Source: Hyphomonadaceae bacterium UBA1933 (lineage in GTDB: Bacteria; Pseudomonadota; Alphaproteobacteria; Caulobacterales; Aquidulcibacteraceae). From it: DNA of 64,000 bases. This document shows positions 24,522 to 34,169 of the stretch, one piece after another. The stretch lies in contig DDFH01000006.1 in the NCBI GenBank assembly GCA_002337085.1, positions 649,098 through 713,097 on the forward strand. The letters are read 5' to 3'. The first letter of the stretch is position 1. Every line of letters begins with the position of its first letter. Both the position numbers and the translations under genes were made by a program. Under the pieces are notes generated by a model. It saw nothing but the letters and a program-made list of their open reading frames with translations. It had not been told where the DNA came from and searched no databases.

Positions 24522-25058
24522 CTATGCACCTTTCAGACTGTTTTTTAGACCATCAAGCTTGGTTTTGATTGAATCATCAAATAATTGCGAACCAACTTTT
24601 ACAACCAATCCGCCAATTAATTCTGGGTTTACCGAAGTCTCAACTTCTACTTCAGCTTTGAAAGCCGAAGAAAGATTAGACTTTAATTCTTCTAATTGTT
24701 CCTTGGTCAATTCAGAAGCAGTGGTAATTTCTGCTTTAACTGCGCCGCGTGCTTTTGCGGCTTTGTCAAGGAAACCTTTTAATATAGCAGGCAATTCAGG
24801 CGCACGTGAATGTTCAACAACCACGGAAACAAAATTTTGAACCAAAGGCGATACTTTTAATTTTTTGCCGATTGCCGATAATACTGCTGCTTTTTCAGCG
24901 GTATGATAAAGCGGGCTTTTCATAGCACCTGCTAATTCGTCCGATTCACTAAACGCCGCAAAAAGTGCGCCTGCTTCTTTTTCAACTGCCGCAACTTTTT
25001 TGTCCGCAGTCGCCAGCCCAAACAAAGTTGAAGCATAGCGTTCAATTACTTGTGACAT
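24522..25058 (-). CDS. atpH: ATP synthase F1 subunit delta
   Basis: A 178-aa OSCP/delta subunit with the N-terminal helical domain IERYASTLFGLATADKKVAAVEKE and the conserved C-terminal VSVNPELIGGLVVKVGSQLFDDSIKTKLDGLKNSL. It joins the F1 head to the b-type peripheral stalk. It is the first gene of the operon, as in most alphaproteobacteria, where the F0 genes sit elsewhere. A 15-bp palindrome (25094-25108) lies in its leader. Confidence 0.97.
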   Translation of the reverse strand: MSQVIERYASTLFGLATADKKVAAVEKEAGALFAAFSESDELAGAMKSPLYHTAEKAAVLSAIGKKLKVSPLVQNFVSVVVEHSRAPELPAILKGFLDKAAKARGAVKAEITTASELTKEQLEELKSNLSSAFKAEVEVETSVNPELIGGLVVKVGSQLFDDSIKTKLDGLKNSLKGA

Positions 25059-25592
25059 ATTTGCCCCATAAATCTATTATGCCGTCTGTATGAATGGTCG
25101 TGGACCATATATACCGGAAACGCCAACCCTTTAATATGAAAAAATTATATTTCAAGCCCGCGTTTGCCTTCCACGACCAAAGTTTTAGATTGACCGTGAA
25201 TTTTCGGTGGCTGTTATCATGGCAATCTAATACTCGCAACATCATAAATGTATTTGTATGCAGAAACTTGCAATATTTTTCGCATGTTTTGTGATTTTTT
25301 TTGCGCTTTGTGATGTTGCTGGCGCAATAATTGGTTTTGCCCCAAAGAATCATTAATATATAAGCCAATATGGAAAATCGAATTTGTGAATAATAGATTC
25401 GCAATTTCACATTTAAAAGCTTTGGTGTTTGGTCAAAATTATCGCTTGTTGACGTTTAAAGGGGCAATCTTTGACCAGTTTTAAAAATATATATAAAATG
25501 TATTATTTTTAAGTCATAAAATATAGAAGTTTGTGTTATTCTCTTTGCATTGCAAAACCTAATTCAACAGTTACTTTAAAGAGGAGGTGGCA
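25059..25592. other. Long divergent intergenic region between atpH and a small membrane protein gene
   Basis: 534 bp, AT-rich, no convincing gene. The atpH leader contains the palindrome ATGGTC-GTG-GACCAT (25094-25108), 36 bases before the ATG. Further out, TATAAT on the minus strand (within 25140-25155) is a possible -10 box for atpH, but I find no good -35. The right part carries runs of A/T (25480-25530) likely to be promoter DNA of the small membrane protein. A 122-codon frame on the minus strand in here looks random. Confidence 0.4.
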
Positions 25593-25781
25593 ATGTTTAA
25601 ATGGATTTTGTTATTCCTTACCCTTGCGGTGTTTGTTGTCCTAACTTTTGCGGGCGCAATGCTTGATACATATTTTATTTTATCTGCCAAGGCCGTGCTT
25701 TTGGTTATAATTGTTGCGTCTTTACTTTATTATGCAAAAGAGGCGCATCAAAGCGCACAAATCGATACAGAAACGCCTTAG
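25593..25781 (+). CDS. Small two-helix membrane protein, unknown function
   Basis: A 62-aa protein with two hydrophobic helices (about residues 3-23 and 30-47: WILLFLTLAVFVVLTFAGAM and an AVLLVIIVASLLYY segment) and a short charged C-terminus (KEAHQSAQIDTETP). AGGAGG at 25582-25587, five bases before the ATG at 25593, is one of the strongest ribosome sites in the window and supports a real gene; an overlapping GTG at 25587 is part of the Shine-Dalgarno. I do not recognise the family. It lies 137 bp before the M13 peptidase and may be separate. Confidence 0.65.
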   Translation: MFKWILLFLTLAVFVVLTFAGAMLDTYFILSAKAVLLVIIVASLLYYAKEAHQSAQIDTETP

Positions 25782-25800
25782 GTGTCTGGCGTGCATGTAA

Positions 25801-25816
25801 ATTACAAAAATGTAAT
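25801..25816. promoter_or_regulatory. Palindrome upstream of the M13 peptidase gene
   Basis: ATTACA-AAAA-TGTAAT is a perfect inverted repeat 102 bp upstream of the peptidase ATG. It could be an operator; the regulator is unknown. Confidence 0.3.
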
Positions 25817-25918
25817 CCTGTTTGCAAAATAATTGCATTTCAAGCTGTAAAGTGGTTTGCATAAAACCGTAAAAGCGTTATTGTCGCAATTTTTAACCGT
25901 ATTGTAATCGGAGCTAAA

Positions 25919-27973
25919 ATGGATAGACGTGCGTTTTTAATGGGAAGTGTTCAGGGTGCTGCCGCAAGTGTTGCCCTAAATCTCAGTGTTGGTTCTTTTG
26001 CTTTTGCAGCATCTAAGCCACAAATTGGGACTTTTGGTTTTGACCTTGGTGGCATGGATAAAACCATAAAACCAGGTGACGATTTCTTTCAATATGCTGG
26101 TGGCAATTGGATGAAAAACAATGCAATTCCAAATGACCGTGTTCGTTGGGGTGTTTTTGATGAGTTGCGTGCAAAGTCTGAAAAAGACGTAAAAGCAATT
26201 ATTGATGACTTGTCTTCTAAAAAAGCTGCTAAAGGCACTATTGAGCAAAAGATTGGTGATTTTTGGCGTGCTTATATGAATACCGATTTGATTAATTCAA
26301 AAGGTATTGCACCGCTTAAGCCTGAATTGGCAAGTATTGATGCCGCCCAAAGCCATGAAGATATTGCAAAACTTATTGCCCGTCCTGATTTACCGGTTGC
26401 TGGCCCAATTGGCTGGGGGGTTAATATCGATGATGGTAATCCTGACCGTTATATTGTTCAAATCGGACATGGTGGTCTTGGCCTTCCGGAACGTGATTAT
26501 TACCTAAAAGATGATGATCGCATGAAAGATTTGCGCGCAAAATATCCAACTTATATTGCCAAAATGTTCACCTTGGCAAATATTTCTGATGCGGATGCCA
26601 AGGCGTCACAGATTGTTGCCTTTGAAACCGAAATTGCGAAACTTCATTGGCCAATTACTGACCGCCGCGACAGCACAAAAATGTATAACCTTCGCAAACG
26701 GTCAGAACTTGAAACTATTGCCCCTGATTATCCTTGGGTTGATGCGCTTACCGTTTCAGGCATGAATAATGTTGATGATCTTGTTATTGGCGAAGTGACA
26801 GCAATTGAACCATTGGCAAAATTATTCAAAGCGACCCCAGTTGATACTTTGAAAACCTATTTGACCTTCCATTTGCTAAAAAACACATCTTCATTACTTC
26901 CAAAAGAGTTTGATGATGCCAATTTTGATTTTTATGGCAAAACCCTTAATGGTCAAAAAGAACAACGCGCACGCTGGAAACGTGGCACACAGGCAATTGA
27001 CGGCGCATTAGGCGAAGCAATTGGTCAAATCTATGTGAAACGCCACTTCACCGCTAGTGCCAAGGCGCAAATGGAAGTTTTGGTTGAAAACCTTCGCAAG
27101 GCGTTTTTGATGCGTATCAATAACCTTGTTTGGATGAGTGCCGACACCAAAGTTGCCGCTAAAAAGAAATTGGCGACCTTTAACCCAAAAATTGGTTATC
27201 CAAAAAAATGGCGCGATTATTCTGCGCTTGAAATTTCTGCTGATGACGCATTGGGTAATAACCGTCGTTCAATGATGTTTGACCATGCGATTGAGGTTAA
27301 ACGTCTTTCTGAAAAAACTGACCGTGATGAATGGTTTATGACCCCGCAAACTGTAAACGCTTATTATAACCCAACTTATAATGAGATTGTTTTCCCTGCC
27401 GCAATTTTGCAACCACCATTCTTTGATGAGTTTGCAGATCCTGCCATTAACTATGGTGCTATTGGTGGTGTTATTGGCCACGAAATGGGCCACGGCTTTG
27501 ATGACCAAGGGGCAAAATACGACGAAAAAGGCGTTCTGCATGATTGGTGGAAACCGTCTGATGTGGCTGCCTTTGATAAACTTGGTCAAAGAATGGTTGC
27601 CCAATATGGTGCATTCGAAGCTTTGCCAGGTGTTAAAGTAAATGGCCAACTTACATTGGGTGAAAACATTGGTGACCATTGCGGTGTAACGATGGGTATG
27701 GTCGCATATAAATTGTCATTGAATGGTAAGCCTGCGCCAGTATTGGGTGGCTTTACTGGTGAACAACGCTTCTTCCTTGGTTGGGCGCAAGTGTGGCGCT
27801 CACTATCTCGTGATGAGGCATTGCGTAACCAAGTGCAAACCGACCCGCATTCACCGGCAAAATTCCGCGTAAACGGAACTATCCAAAACTCTGATGCATG
27901 GTATGAAGCATTTAATGTTCAACCCGGTGACAAAATGTATGAGGCACCTATAGACCGTGTCCACATCTGGTAA
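25919..27973 (+). CDS. M13 (neprilysin/PepO) family metallopeptidase, exported
   Basis: A 684-aa zinc peptidase. The N-terminus has a Tat-like signal (MDRRAFLMGSVQGAA... ending FAFAAS). The peptidase begins GFDLGGMDKTIKPGDDFFQYAGGNWMKNN, typical of M13. Catalytic elements: NAYYNPTYNEIVFPAAILQPPFF (about 479), HExxH in GGVIGHEMGHGFDDQGAKYDEKG (about 520), the third zinc ligand in LGENIGDHCGV (about 580), and the distal His in RVNGTIQNSDAWYEAFNV. The usual C-terminal CxVW is replaced by VHIW. It should cleave short peptides in the periplasm. GGAG six bases upstream supports the ATG. Confidence 0.93.
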   Translation: MDRRAFLMGSVQGAAASVALNLSVGSFAFAASKPQIGTFGFDLGGMDKTIKPGDDFFQYAGGNWMKNNAIPNDRVRWGVFDELRAKSEKDVKAIIDDLSSKKAAKGTIEQKIGDFWRAYMNTDLINSKGIAPLKPELASIDAAQSHEDIAKLIARPDLPVAGPIGWGVNIDDGNPDRYIVQIGHGGLGLPERDYYLKDDDRMKDLRAKYPTYIAKMFTLANISDADAKASQIVAFETEIAKLHWPITDRRDSTKMYNLRKRSELETIAPDYPWVDALTVSGMNNVDDLVIGEVTAIEPLAKLFKATPVDTLKTYLTFHLLKNTSSLLPKEFDDANFDFYGKTLNGQKEQRARWKRGTQAIDGALGEAIGQIYVKRHFTASAKAQMEVLVENLRKAFLMRINNLVWMSADTKVAAKKKLATFNPKIGYPKKWRDYSALEISADDALGNNRRSMMFDHAIEVKRLSEKTDRDEWFMTPQTVNAYYNPTYNEIVFPAAILQPPFFDEFADPAINYGAIGGVIGHEMGHGFDDQGAKYDEKGVLHDWWKPSDVAAFDKLGQRMVAQYGAFEALPGVKVNGQLTLGENIGDHCGVTMGMVAYKLSLNGKPAPVLGGFTGEQRFFLGWAQVWRSLSRDEALRNQVQTDPHSPAKFRVNGTIQNSDAWYEAFNVQPGDKMYEAPIDRVHIW

Positions 27974-28042
27974 AATTTTAATTATTGTGGGCAATTAGTG
28001 CGTCGGCTGCGCTTGCAATAATTAACAATAGAATGAGATAAT

Positions 28043-28078
28043 AGGGAATTGGTTGTTAAGCTAATTCCCTTTTATTTT
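28043..28078 (+). terminator. Terminator between the M13 peptidase and the convergent exporter gene
   Basis: AGGGAATT (28043-28050) and AATTCCCT (28063-28070) form an 8-bp stem, extendable by two pairs, followed by TTTATTTT. It overlaps the stop codon region of the opposing bcr-like gene. A second weaker hairpin, AATTATTG/CAATAATT, spans 27980-28023. Confidence 0.7.
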
Positions 28079-29259
28079 GTCGAAAGCTCTGCTGTTTTAA
28101 GGCTTAGGAACCAAAGCGCTACGGCAATTGCATATGACCCAAGCATTGCCAGTGCCAGATTGTGGGCGCTATTGAAAACTAGGGGGGCGATTACCCCTGA
28201 ACCCATTGAAAATACCGCCATCCGCATAAAGTTAGATGCCGATGATGCAAGTCCTTTACGTTCCGGCATTAATTCAAGTGTCATAAGGTTTATGCATGGG
28301 TTGGTCATGGTCATGCCAATTGCGAAAATAAATAATGGTATGATTGCCAATAATAATTTTGGCGTAAATAAGAAATTATAGGTGAAATTAATAATTGCTG
28401 CTGAAAGCCCGATTACCATTCCGATAAATACCATTTTGGTTGCCGAAATATTGTCGGCAAAATGTGCGCTAATGCGTGAGCCAATTATCATTCCGCATAC
28501 CATAGGAATAAAAAGCCAGCCAAAATCGGTTTCTTTTAACCCCAAAATATGGACAATAAATCCAGATGCCGAGGCAATATAAATACCGATGCCGCCAAAA
28601 GAAAACCCCATGGACATGGCGCGCAATGTAAAGGTTGGGTTGGTGAAACACCCCAAATAACCACTTACCAAAGAGCCAAAGTTTAATTTATGGCGATGAT
28701 TGATAGGCAAAGATTCTTCAAGCTTAAAAATACACAAAAGCGCAATCAGGGCAGTGAATGCAGCCATAAAATAAAAATTTGCACGCCACGAAAAATGGGA
28801 TTCCAAAAAACCGCCCATGATTGGTGCAATTGCGGGGGCGATTGAAAATACCATCAAAATATTGGCAAGCATACGCCGTGCATCCGCGCCTTCAAACTTA
28901 TCTTTTACAATTGATTGCCCAATAACCACGCCGACACTACCGAAGATGCCTTGGAAAGCACGGCAAAATATTAAAAATTCAAGATTAGGTGAAAATGATG
29001 CCAAAACCGAAGTCAGTGAAAAACCAATTAATGAGATAACCGCCACTGGCTTGCGACCAAATCTATCGGATAATGTGCCGATAAAAAGTGTCGAAATAGC
29101 AAAAGATATTAAATAAACACTAAGGGTCTGTTGCACGGCGGCTTCTGACACGTGCAGGTTTTTTGCAATGCTTCCGAATGAGGGCAAATAGGAATCAATT
29201 GCAACTGGCCCAATCATCGAAAGGGACGCAAGAATTATGGTCAGTGTTATACGGTTCAA
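28072..29259 (-). CDS. MFS drug/sulfonamide exporter of the Bcr/CflA family
   Basis: A 395-aa protein with about 12 hydrophobic helices. The N-terminal AIDSYLPSFGSIAKNL motif is diagnostic of DHA1-type Bcr/CflA exporters; the loop motif GTLSDRFGRKPV and motif C region SIAPAIAPIMGGFLESHFSWRANFYFMA are present. It likely expels drugs or metabolites by proton antiport. The start appears to be TTG at 29259, 11 bp after the ubiB stop codon, so it may be transcribed with ubiE-ubiB. Confidence 0.88.
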   Translation of the reverse strand: MNRITLTIILASLSMIGPVAIDSYLPSFGSIAKNLHVSEAAVQQTLSVYLISFAISTLFIGTLSDRFGRKPVAVISLIGFSLTSVLASFSPNLEFLIFCRAFQGIFGSVGVVIGQSIVKDKFEGADARRMLANILMVFSIAPAIAPIMGGFLESHFSWRANFYFMAAFTALIALLCIFKLEESLPINHRHKLNFGSLVSGYLGCFTNPTFTLRAMSMGFSFGGIGIYIASASGFIVHILGLKETDFGWLFIPMVCGMIIGSRISAHFADNISATKMVFIGMVIGLSAAIINFTYNFLFTPKLLLAIIPLFIFAIGMTMTNPCINLMTLELMPERKGLASSASNFMRMAVFSMGSGVIAPLVFNSAHNLALAMLGSYAIAVALWFLSLKTAELSTK

Positions 29260-29270
29260 ATCAGATTTCT

Positions 29271-30695
29271 TTAATTTTTCTGTTGTTGCTCAAGAAATTC
29301 TTCGAGCTTTTCAATAAGTATCGGTAGCTTCATTATTGATTGCGCAAGCGTTGTCAAATGTTCTTTTGAGGTTTCCAAAATTCCCTCTAGCCCGATTTCA
29401 CGTTTCATAAATCGTTCAACAATTGGTTGTGCTGATTTCCAAATATCGTGATTAGGGTCAATTGACCGTGCGACACCTTCAACTTGAACCATTGTTTTTT
29501 GCAAAAGCACAAGCTCAGGGCGCAGTTTCATGCCAAATTGCTCTGTGACATCAAACAATTGTAAAAGAACGCGCCCCATTGAAACTTCACTTGCAGGTTT
29601 GCCCCAAATGGGTTCACCAACCGCACGCAGCGCAATTCCAAACTCACCAATATCATAAGTGGAAGGAACATAGCCGGCATCAAAATGCACTTTTGCCGCC
29701 CCGCGATAATCACGTTTGATAAAACAATAAAGTATTTCGGCAAGATATCTTTGTTCTTTTTTGCCAAGCCGCCCCATAATGCCAAAATCAACCGCACAAA
29801 TATTGCCATCAGGGGTAACAATCAAATTCCCTTCGTGCATATCGGCATGGAAATAGCCATATTCAAGCGCGGTAGTTAAAAATGCCCGCGTGATATTATC
29901 GGCAAGTTTGACACTATCTTGGCTTATAAGTGCGCGATCATCAGTAAGCGAAATACCATCAACCCATTCGGTGGTAAGCACGTCTTTGGTTGACAATTCC
30001 CAATTAACTTTTGGGGCTTTGATGAAATTATCAATTGCCGCAATTTGTGCAAAGGCATCTGCCGCACCAGCTTCACGGCGTAAATCTGTCTCAAGTTCCA
30101 TAGAGCGGGCAATTGTATCAACCAGTGCAATCGGACGCAGGCGGCGAGATTTGGGTGAAATAAATTCAATTATTTTTGCACCAAGTTTAAGGGCGCGAAT
30201 ATCGCGTGCAATTTCTTTTTCAACATTGGGACGCAGGATTTTAACCGCATATTCCCCACCCTTGGGCGATGTAATCTTGTAAACCTGTGCCACAGATGCG
30301 GACGCCACAACCGAACCCAATTCACCAAATTTTGCTGTCAATTTGCTTTCATCTTTATCCGTAAATTCACGAGCAAGAATTTTTTTTGCCTCAATGTCGG
30401 CAAATGGCGCAACGCGGTCTTTTAATTTGGTAAGTGCGCGGGCATGATGAACCCCAACAATATCAGGGCGGGTTGCCAAAACCTGTCCTAATTTAATCCA
30501 AACTACGCCAAGTTTTTCGAGTGCCTTTGAAAGGCGCTCACCAACATTTTCTTCAATGTTTTCACCGCTTCTAAGCGTAGAGCCAAGCGCCTTTGCCCCC
30601 TTTGGAACAAGTGACTGAAACTCTTTTGGTAAAATAACGTCATAACGCCCGAGCGTAAAAACCACTTCGATAAGGCGTAAAATCCGGCTTGGCAT
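29271..30695 (-). CDS. ubiB: UbiB family ABC1-like kinase/ATPase of ubiquinone biosynthesis
   Basis: A 474-aa atypical kinase. The UbiB-specific KxGQ segment WIKLGQVLATRPDIVG replaces a normal substrate loop; VASASVAQVYKITSPKGGEYAVKILRPNVE is the nucleotide loop and ATP-contacting Lys; ELETDLRREAGAADAFA, LTTEWVDGISLTD, GYFHADMHEGNLIV (catalytic loop) and AVDFGIMGRL (DFG) follow. C-terminal hydrophobic residues may anchor it in the membrane. It stimulates CoQ synthesis, probably by extracting lipid precursors. It follows ubiE by 12 bp, the usual pairing. Confidence 0.95.
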   Translation of the reverse strand: MPSRILRLIEVVFTLGRYDVILPKEFQSLVPKGAKALGSTLRSGENIEENVGERLSKALEKLGVVWIKLGQVLATRPDIVGVHHARALTKLKDRVAPFADIEAKKILAREFTDKDESKLTAKFGELGSVVASASVAQVYKITSPKGGEYAVKILRPNVEKEIARDIRALKLGAKIIEFISPKSRRLRPIALVDTIARSMELETDLRREAGAADAFAQIAAIDNFIKAPKVNWELSTKDVLTTEWVDGISLTDDRALISQDSVKLADNITRAFLTTALEYGYFHADMHEGNLIVTPDGNICAVDFGIMGRLGKKEQRYLAEILYCFIKRDYRGAAKVHFDAGYVPSTYDIGEFGIALRAVGEPIWGKPASEVSMGRVLLQLFDVTEQFGMKLRPELVLLQKTMVQVEGVARSIDPNHDIWKSAQPIVERFMKREIGLEGILETSKEHLTTLAQSIMKLPILIEKLEEFLEQQQKN

Positions 30696-30707
30696 ATTGT
30701 ATAACCT

Positions 30708-31490
30708 CTATTTTATTACCCATGCGCCGTGCATTGCAACAATGCCGCCGGCGAAATTGGTTATGCCAACGCGTGAAAAGCCTGCATCCTCAATCATTTT
30801 TTTAAAGGTAAGCTGATCAGGGAATTTTGCGATTGATTCAACGAGATATTGATATGGTTGCTCATCACCGGCAATCATGCCCCCAATTTTAGGAATCGCT
30901 TTGAATGACCATACATCATACATTGATTGTAAAAAGTCATCAGTTGGCTTTGAAAACTCAAGGCAATAGAAGCGACCACCATTTTTCAAAACCCGAAATG
31001 CTTCGCGCAATGCCTTTGGGATATTGGTAACATTGCGGATGCCAAATGAAATTACATAAGCATCAGCGCTATTGTCTTCAAATGGCAAGGTTTCGGCATC
31101 AACCACCATCCATTCAAGACCGCCTTCACCGCGCTGCGCGCGTCCGGCCATAATCATTTCTTCGTTAATGTCACAAACGATGATGCGTGCTGAATCTCCG
31201 CCATTGCGATATTGCGCGCGATCAGCAATTTTTTTAAATCGCCGTGCAAGGTCACCTGTACCGCCAGCCATGTCTATGATGGTTTCACCTGGACGTGGGT
31301 TAAGACGCGCGGCAACCGCATCTTTCCATTGGCGATGCAGACCGAAAGACATGATGTCATTCATTATGTCGTATTTAGATGCAACTTTGTCAAAAACATC
31401 ACGAACTTTGGATGCTTTTTCCGCTACGGGAACTTCTTGAAAGCCAAAAGAAGTAGTTTCATTTGCAGATGGGGAGGTAGTCTTTGTCAT
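30708..31490 (-). CDS. ubiE: Ubiquinone/menaquinone C-methyltransferase UbiE
   Basis: A 260-aa class I methyltransferase. FGFQEVPVAEKASKVRDVFDKVASKYDIMNDIMSFGLHRQWKD is the classic UbiE N-terminus; motif I is IIDMAGGTGDLARRF; ISFGIRNVTNIPKALREAFRVLKNGGRFYCLEFSKP is the second signature. It C-methylates 2-polyprenyl-6-methoxy-benzoquinol. It heads the ubiE-ubiB(-bcr) unit; COQ9 in the same window completes a picture of aerobic CoQ synthesis. Confidence 0.97.
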   Translation of the reverse strand: MTKTTSPSANETTSFGFQEVPVAEKASKVRDVFDKVASKYDIMNDIMSFGLHRQWKDAVAARLNPRPGETIIDMAGGTGDLARRFKKIADRAQYRNGGDSARIIVCDINEEMIMAGRAQRGEGGLEWMVVDAETLPFEDNSADAYVISFGIRNVTNIPKALREAFRVLKNGGRFYCLEFSKPTDDFLQSMYDVWSFKAIPKIGGMIAGDEQPYQYLVESIAKFPDQLTFKKMIEDAGFSRVGITNFAGGIVAMHGAWVIK

Positions 31491-31563
31491 GGAGCAATCT
31501 TTAACCTCATAACAAAAAATTTTCTAGTGCCATAAACATTTATTATTATAACTAAAGAAATAA

Positions 31564-31588
31564 AAAGCCCGCCAATTTGGCGGGCTTT
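31564..31588 (-). terminator. Terminator downstream of the TonB receptor gene
   Basis: AAAGCCCGCC and GGCGGGCTTT form a perfect 10-bp stem with loop AATTT; on the minus strand the stem is followed by T-rich sequence. It starts 10 bp past the receptor stop codon and separates it from ubiE. Confidence 0.85.
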
Positions 31589-31598
31589 AAATTTGGTG

Positions 31599-33866
31599 TT
31601 ACCAACGTTTTATAAGTTGTACACCGGAGGTGAATGGTTGGTTGTAACGCCTTGCGGTTGTTGATTGATAAATAATATCAACATTGTCGAAAACGTTATT
31701 TGCAAAATATGCAATCTCATAGCCTTTGAATTTTGCACCGATGCGGGCATTCACAATCTGTAAGTCCTTGATTGGGAATAATGGCGGCACAAGTTCTTGC
31801 TGACCTCCCCAATGCCCGTTATAATCAACGTGCATAAAGCCATCAACGACATCGGTTATGCGATGTGTGTAGTGTAAATCAAGACCTGCCGTCCAATCCG
31901 GCGCTTGTGGCAAGCTTGAACCCTTATATTGTCCCTCGGTTACTTTGCCGTCTTGTTTAGAGCCATTGGCATCAATCCGCAAATTACCGCCCAATAATTT
32001 GAACATTGTCGATAATTCAAGTTCGATACCAGAGGCTTCAGCTTTACCAGCATTGGTTAGGAATGAGGTTGCAGTAATTGGGCAGCCTGGATAGGTTGCG
32101 CGACAGCCATTATCCGTTTGCACAATTAAATTATCAATCTCATTCTTATAATATGCGGTGGCGATGCTTATTCTATCGAATAATCTACCTCTGAAACCAA
32201 CTTCATATGCGGTGGTTTCTTCGTTTTGATAAGATGCAGGGATTGTGATTGGCTGACGTGGGTCACCCAAATTTGTGTTGAAACCACCAGATCTATAAGC
32301 AGTACCAACTTTTGCATAGGCGGTTAGACGCGGTAGAACTTTGTATGATGTTACAAAGTTATATGAATAGTTGGTCGGCGATAGCTCTGAATCGATATTA
32401 AATGCACTGCCACCAGCTTGCGCACCTGTTAACAAGTCATAACGTTTTGCGTCAACCTGCTTTTTATCAGATGTATAGCGCCCTTCGTATGAAACTTCCC
32501 ATTTTGGCGTAATTTTGTAACCTAAAGAGCCAAAAAGTGCGCTTGAATCATAATTTACATTTGCAGGTGAGCGCGCACCCGGTGATGGGTTTGCCTGGGT
32601 TGGTGTGCGGCCTGATGTTACCACGCTGTCGCTTTGAATCCTCAAAAGTTCAAAACCAGCTAGCCAGTTTAATTTTGAATCAAGGAAGCTACCGTTGAAC
32701 TGAAGGTTTTGTGAGAACGTCTTGGTTTGATCAAGGTTTGTTGATGTTACGTTTGGATCAAGTGCGCGTGTGAATGTTCCATTGGCTCTATTTGCGTTAT
32801 AATCGGCAGCATTTAGGCCGTCACCATCATATTGATAATAGGTTTCACGGTCGCGGTACATTGTGTTGGAAATAATCATGCCCCATGGATAAGTTCCAGC
32901 AAGGGTTAATATATCTGTGGTTTGTTTTTGATAAGCATATGGTTTGAAGTTCCAAGCATAGCTAAATTGTGGCTGATGATAACCAAACGGGAAGCCAGAT
33001 GCCGCATTGGGGTCGATATAAATGCGATATGAGATAGCCGGAACACGGTAATCTTGCCCTTCATGCAAGAAGTTGATATCCCAATTAGACATTTTGTGGC
33101 GTAATTGTGCGCGATAGCCGCTACCATCATAAATATCAAAATAGGTGTTATTGTCAGGATTTTTGAAGAAGCCTTTATCTTGTTTGATATAATCATAACC
33201 AAGTCGGATTGCAGTGTTTTCACCCAAAGCGATATTTTGTACGACTTGTGCTTGGCTGCCTTCAGTCTCACTAGTGTATTTTAAATCAACAGAGCCTTTA
33301 TAAGATTCGTATTCAGGAAGTGCTGATACGATATTAATTGCGCCGCCAACGGCATTACGACCATATAATGCACCTTGCGCACCACGCATTACTTCAACGC
33401 GACCAACGTCAAATAAATCCATTTTAGCAAAGCTACGACCGCCGATTGCGCCGCCGCCAATATATGACGAACTACGATATAGGCCCACCGCAGGATCAGA
33501 GCTTGTAGCACGTGCAGTCGGAGAGCCGCGCATAGAAATTTCTGAATTTGTTGGCGAAGTTGAATCGTAAAAACGTACGCCCGCTTGACCTTCAACAAGT
33601 GACTTAACACTGGTAACACCACCGCGATCGCTAAGAGTTTGTGCCGAAACCACACTTACAGATGCCGGAACATCAATAAGCCGTTCCGAGCGGCGTCTCG
33701 CGGTTACGATAACTGTATCACCCTCTTGCGCCTGTTTAGCGGTACTTTTGTCTTGGGCTTCTGTTGCGGCATCATTTGTAGCTTGTGTTGCGGCAAATGA
33801 AGTGCCTGCGTCGCACAATAAGGCAATAGCCGCCGTCCCTGCAAAAAATGCAGACCGTATATTCAT
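31599..33866 (-). CDS. TonB-dependent outer-membrane receptor
   Basis: A 755-aa receptor. Signal peptide (about 1-25, ending FAAT); a candidate TonB box at DTVIVTA (about 50-56); a plug domain with VPASVSVVSAQTLSDRGG, VGRVEVMRGAQGALYGRNAVGGAINIVSALP; then the 22-strand barrel ending in an aromatic residue (LIKRW). The RGAQGALYGRNAVGG motif is typical of receptors for organic compounds in sphingomonads and caulobacters, as well as siderophore receptors. GGGAGG precedes the ATG. It is divergent from the GntR regulator and carries the putative regulon palindromes upstream, so it is probably the uptake port for the substrate of the neighbouring catabolic operon. Confidence 0.93.
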   Translation of the reverse strand: MNIRSAFFAGTAAIALLCDAGTSFAATQATNDAATEAQDKSTAKQAQEGDTVIVTARRRSERLIDVPASVSVVSAQTLSDRGGVTSVKSLVEGQAGVRFYDSTSPTNSEISMRGSPTARATSSDPAVGLYRSSSYIGGGAIGGRSFAKMDLFDVGRVEVMRGAQGALYGRNAVGGAINIVSALPEYESYKGSVDLKYTSETEGSQAQVVQNIALGENTAIRLGYDYIKQDKGFFKNPDNNTYFDIYDGSGYRAQLRHKMSNWDINFLHEGQDYRVPAISYRIYIDPNAASGFPFGYHQPQFSYAWNFKPYAYQKQTTDILTLAGTYPWGMIISNTMYRDRETYYQYDGDGLNAADYNANRANGTFTRALDPNVTSTNLDQTKTFSQNLQFNGSFLDSKLNWLAGFELLRIQSDSVVTSGRTPTQANPSPGARSPANVNYDSSALFGSLGYKITPKWEVSYEGRYTSDKKQVDAKRYDLLTGAQAGGSAFNIDSELSPTNYSYNFVTSYKVLPRLTAYAKVGTAYRSGGFNTNLGDPRQPITIPASYQNEETTAYEVGFRGRLFDRISIATAYYKNEIDNLIVQTDNGCRATYPGCPITATSFLTNAGKAEASGIELELSTMFKLLGGNLRIDANGSKQDGKVTEGQYKGSSLPQAPDWTAGLDLHYTHRITDVVDGFMHVDYNGHWGGQQELVPPLFPIKDLQIVNARIGAKFKGYEIAYFANNVFDNVDIIYQSTTARRYNQPFTSGVQLIKRW

Positions 33867-33886
33867 TGGTTTATCCTCCCTGTAAT

Positions 33887-33932
33887 ATTATTGACAATTC
33901 TTGTCATACCAAAATACAAAATTGTCAATATT
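33887..33932 (-). promoter_or_regulatory. Candidate operators upstream of the TonB receptor
   Basis: ATTATTGACAAT (33887-33898) matches the regulon core ATTATTGATAAT at 11 of 12 positions. An inverted copy, ATTGTCAATATT, lies at 33921-33932 (10 of 12). Overlapping the first is the perfect palindrome TGACAA-TTC-TTGTCA (33892-33906), a shape common for GntR/FadR operators. The sites are 20-65 bp upstream of the ATG, where binding would block transcription. Confidence 0.5.
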
Positions 33933-34169
33933 TTTTAACTATTAAATGTAAAAAATTTTTCTAAAATTATGTTTAGGTGCGGCAATAATAATTTTTATGA
34001 GAAATTTATACTTAAAAGTCTTTTATTTATAGGTAATTATTCCGGTTGGTTGTTTGGGCGATGATTTTTAGGGATACGGTGTTTTTTGTTGCTAATTTTA
34101 GAATAAATCCATTATAAAGGATGGATTAAATAGAAATATTATTTATAATTGCATTCGTGGGCTGTGAAA

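Noticed and set aside
25042..25410. 122-codon minus-strand frame upstream of atpH
   Set aside because: Composition looks random, no ribosome site, no recognisable motif, and it overlaps the atpH start and its probable promoter.
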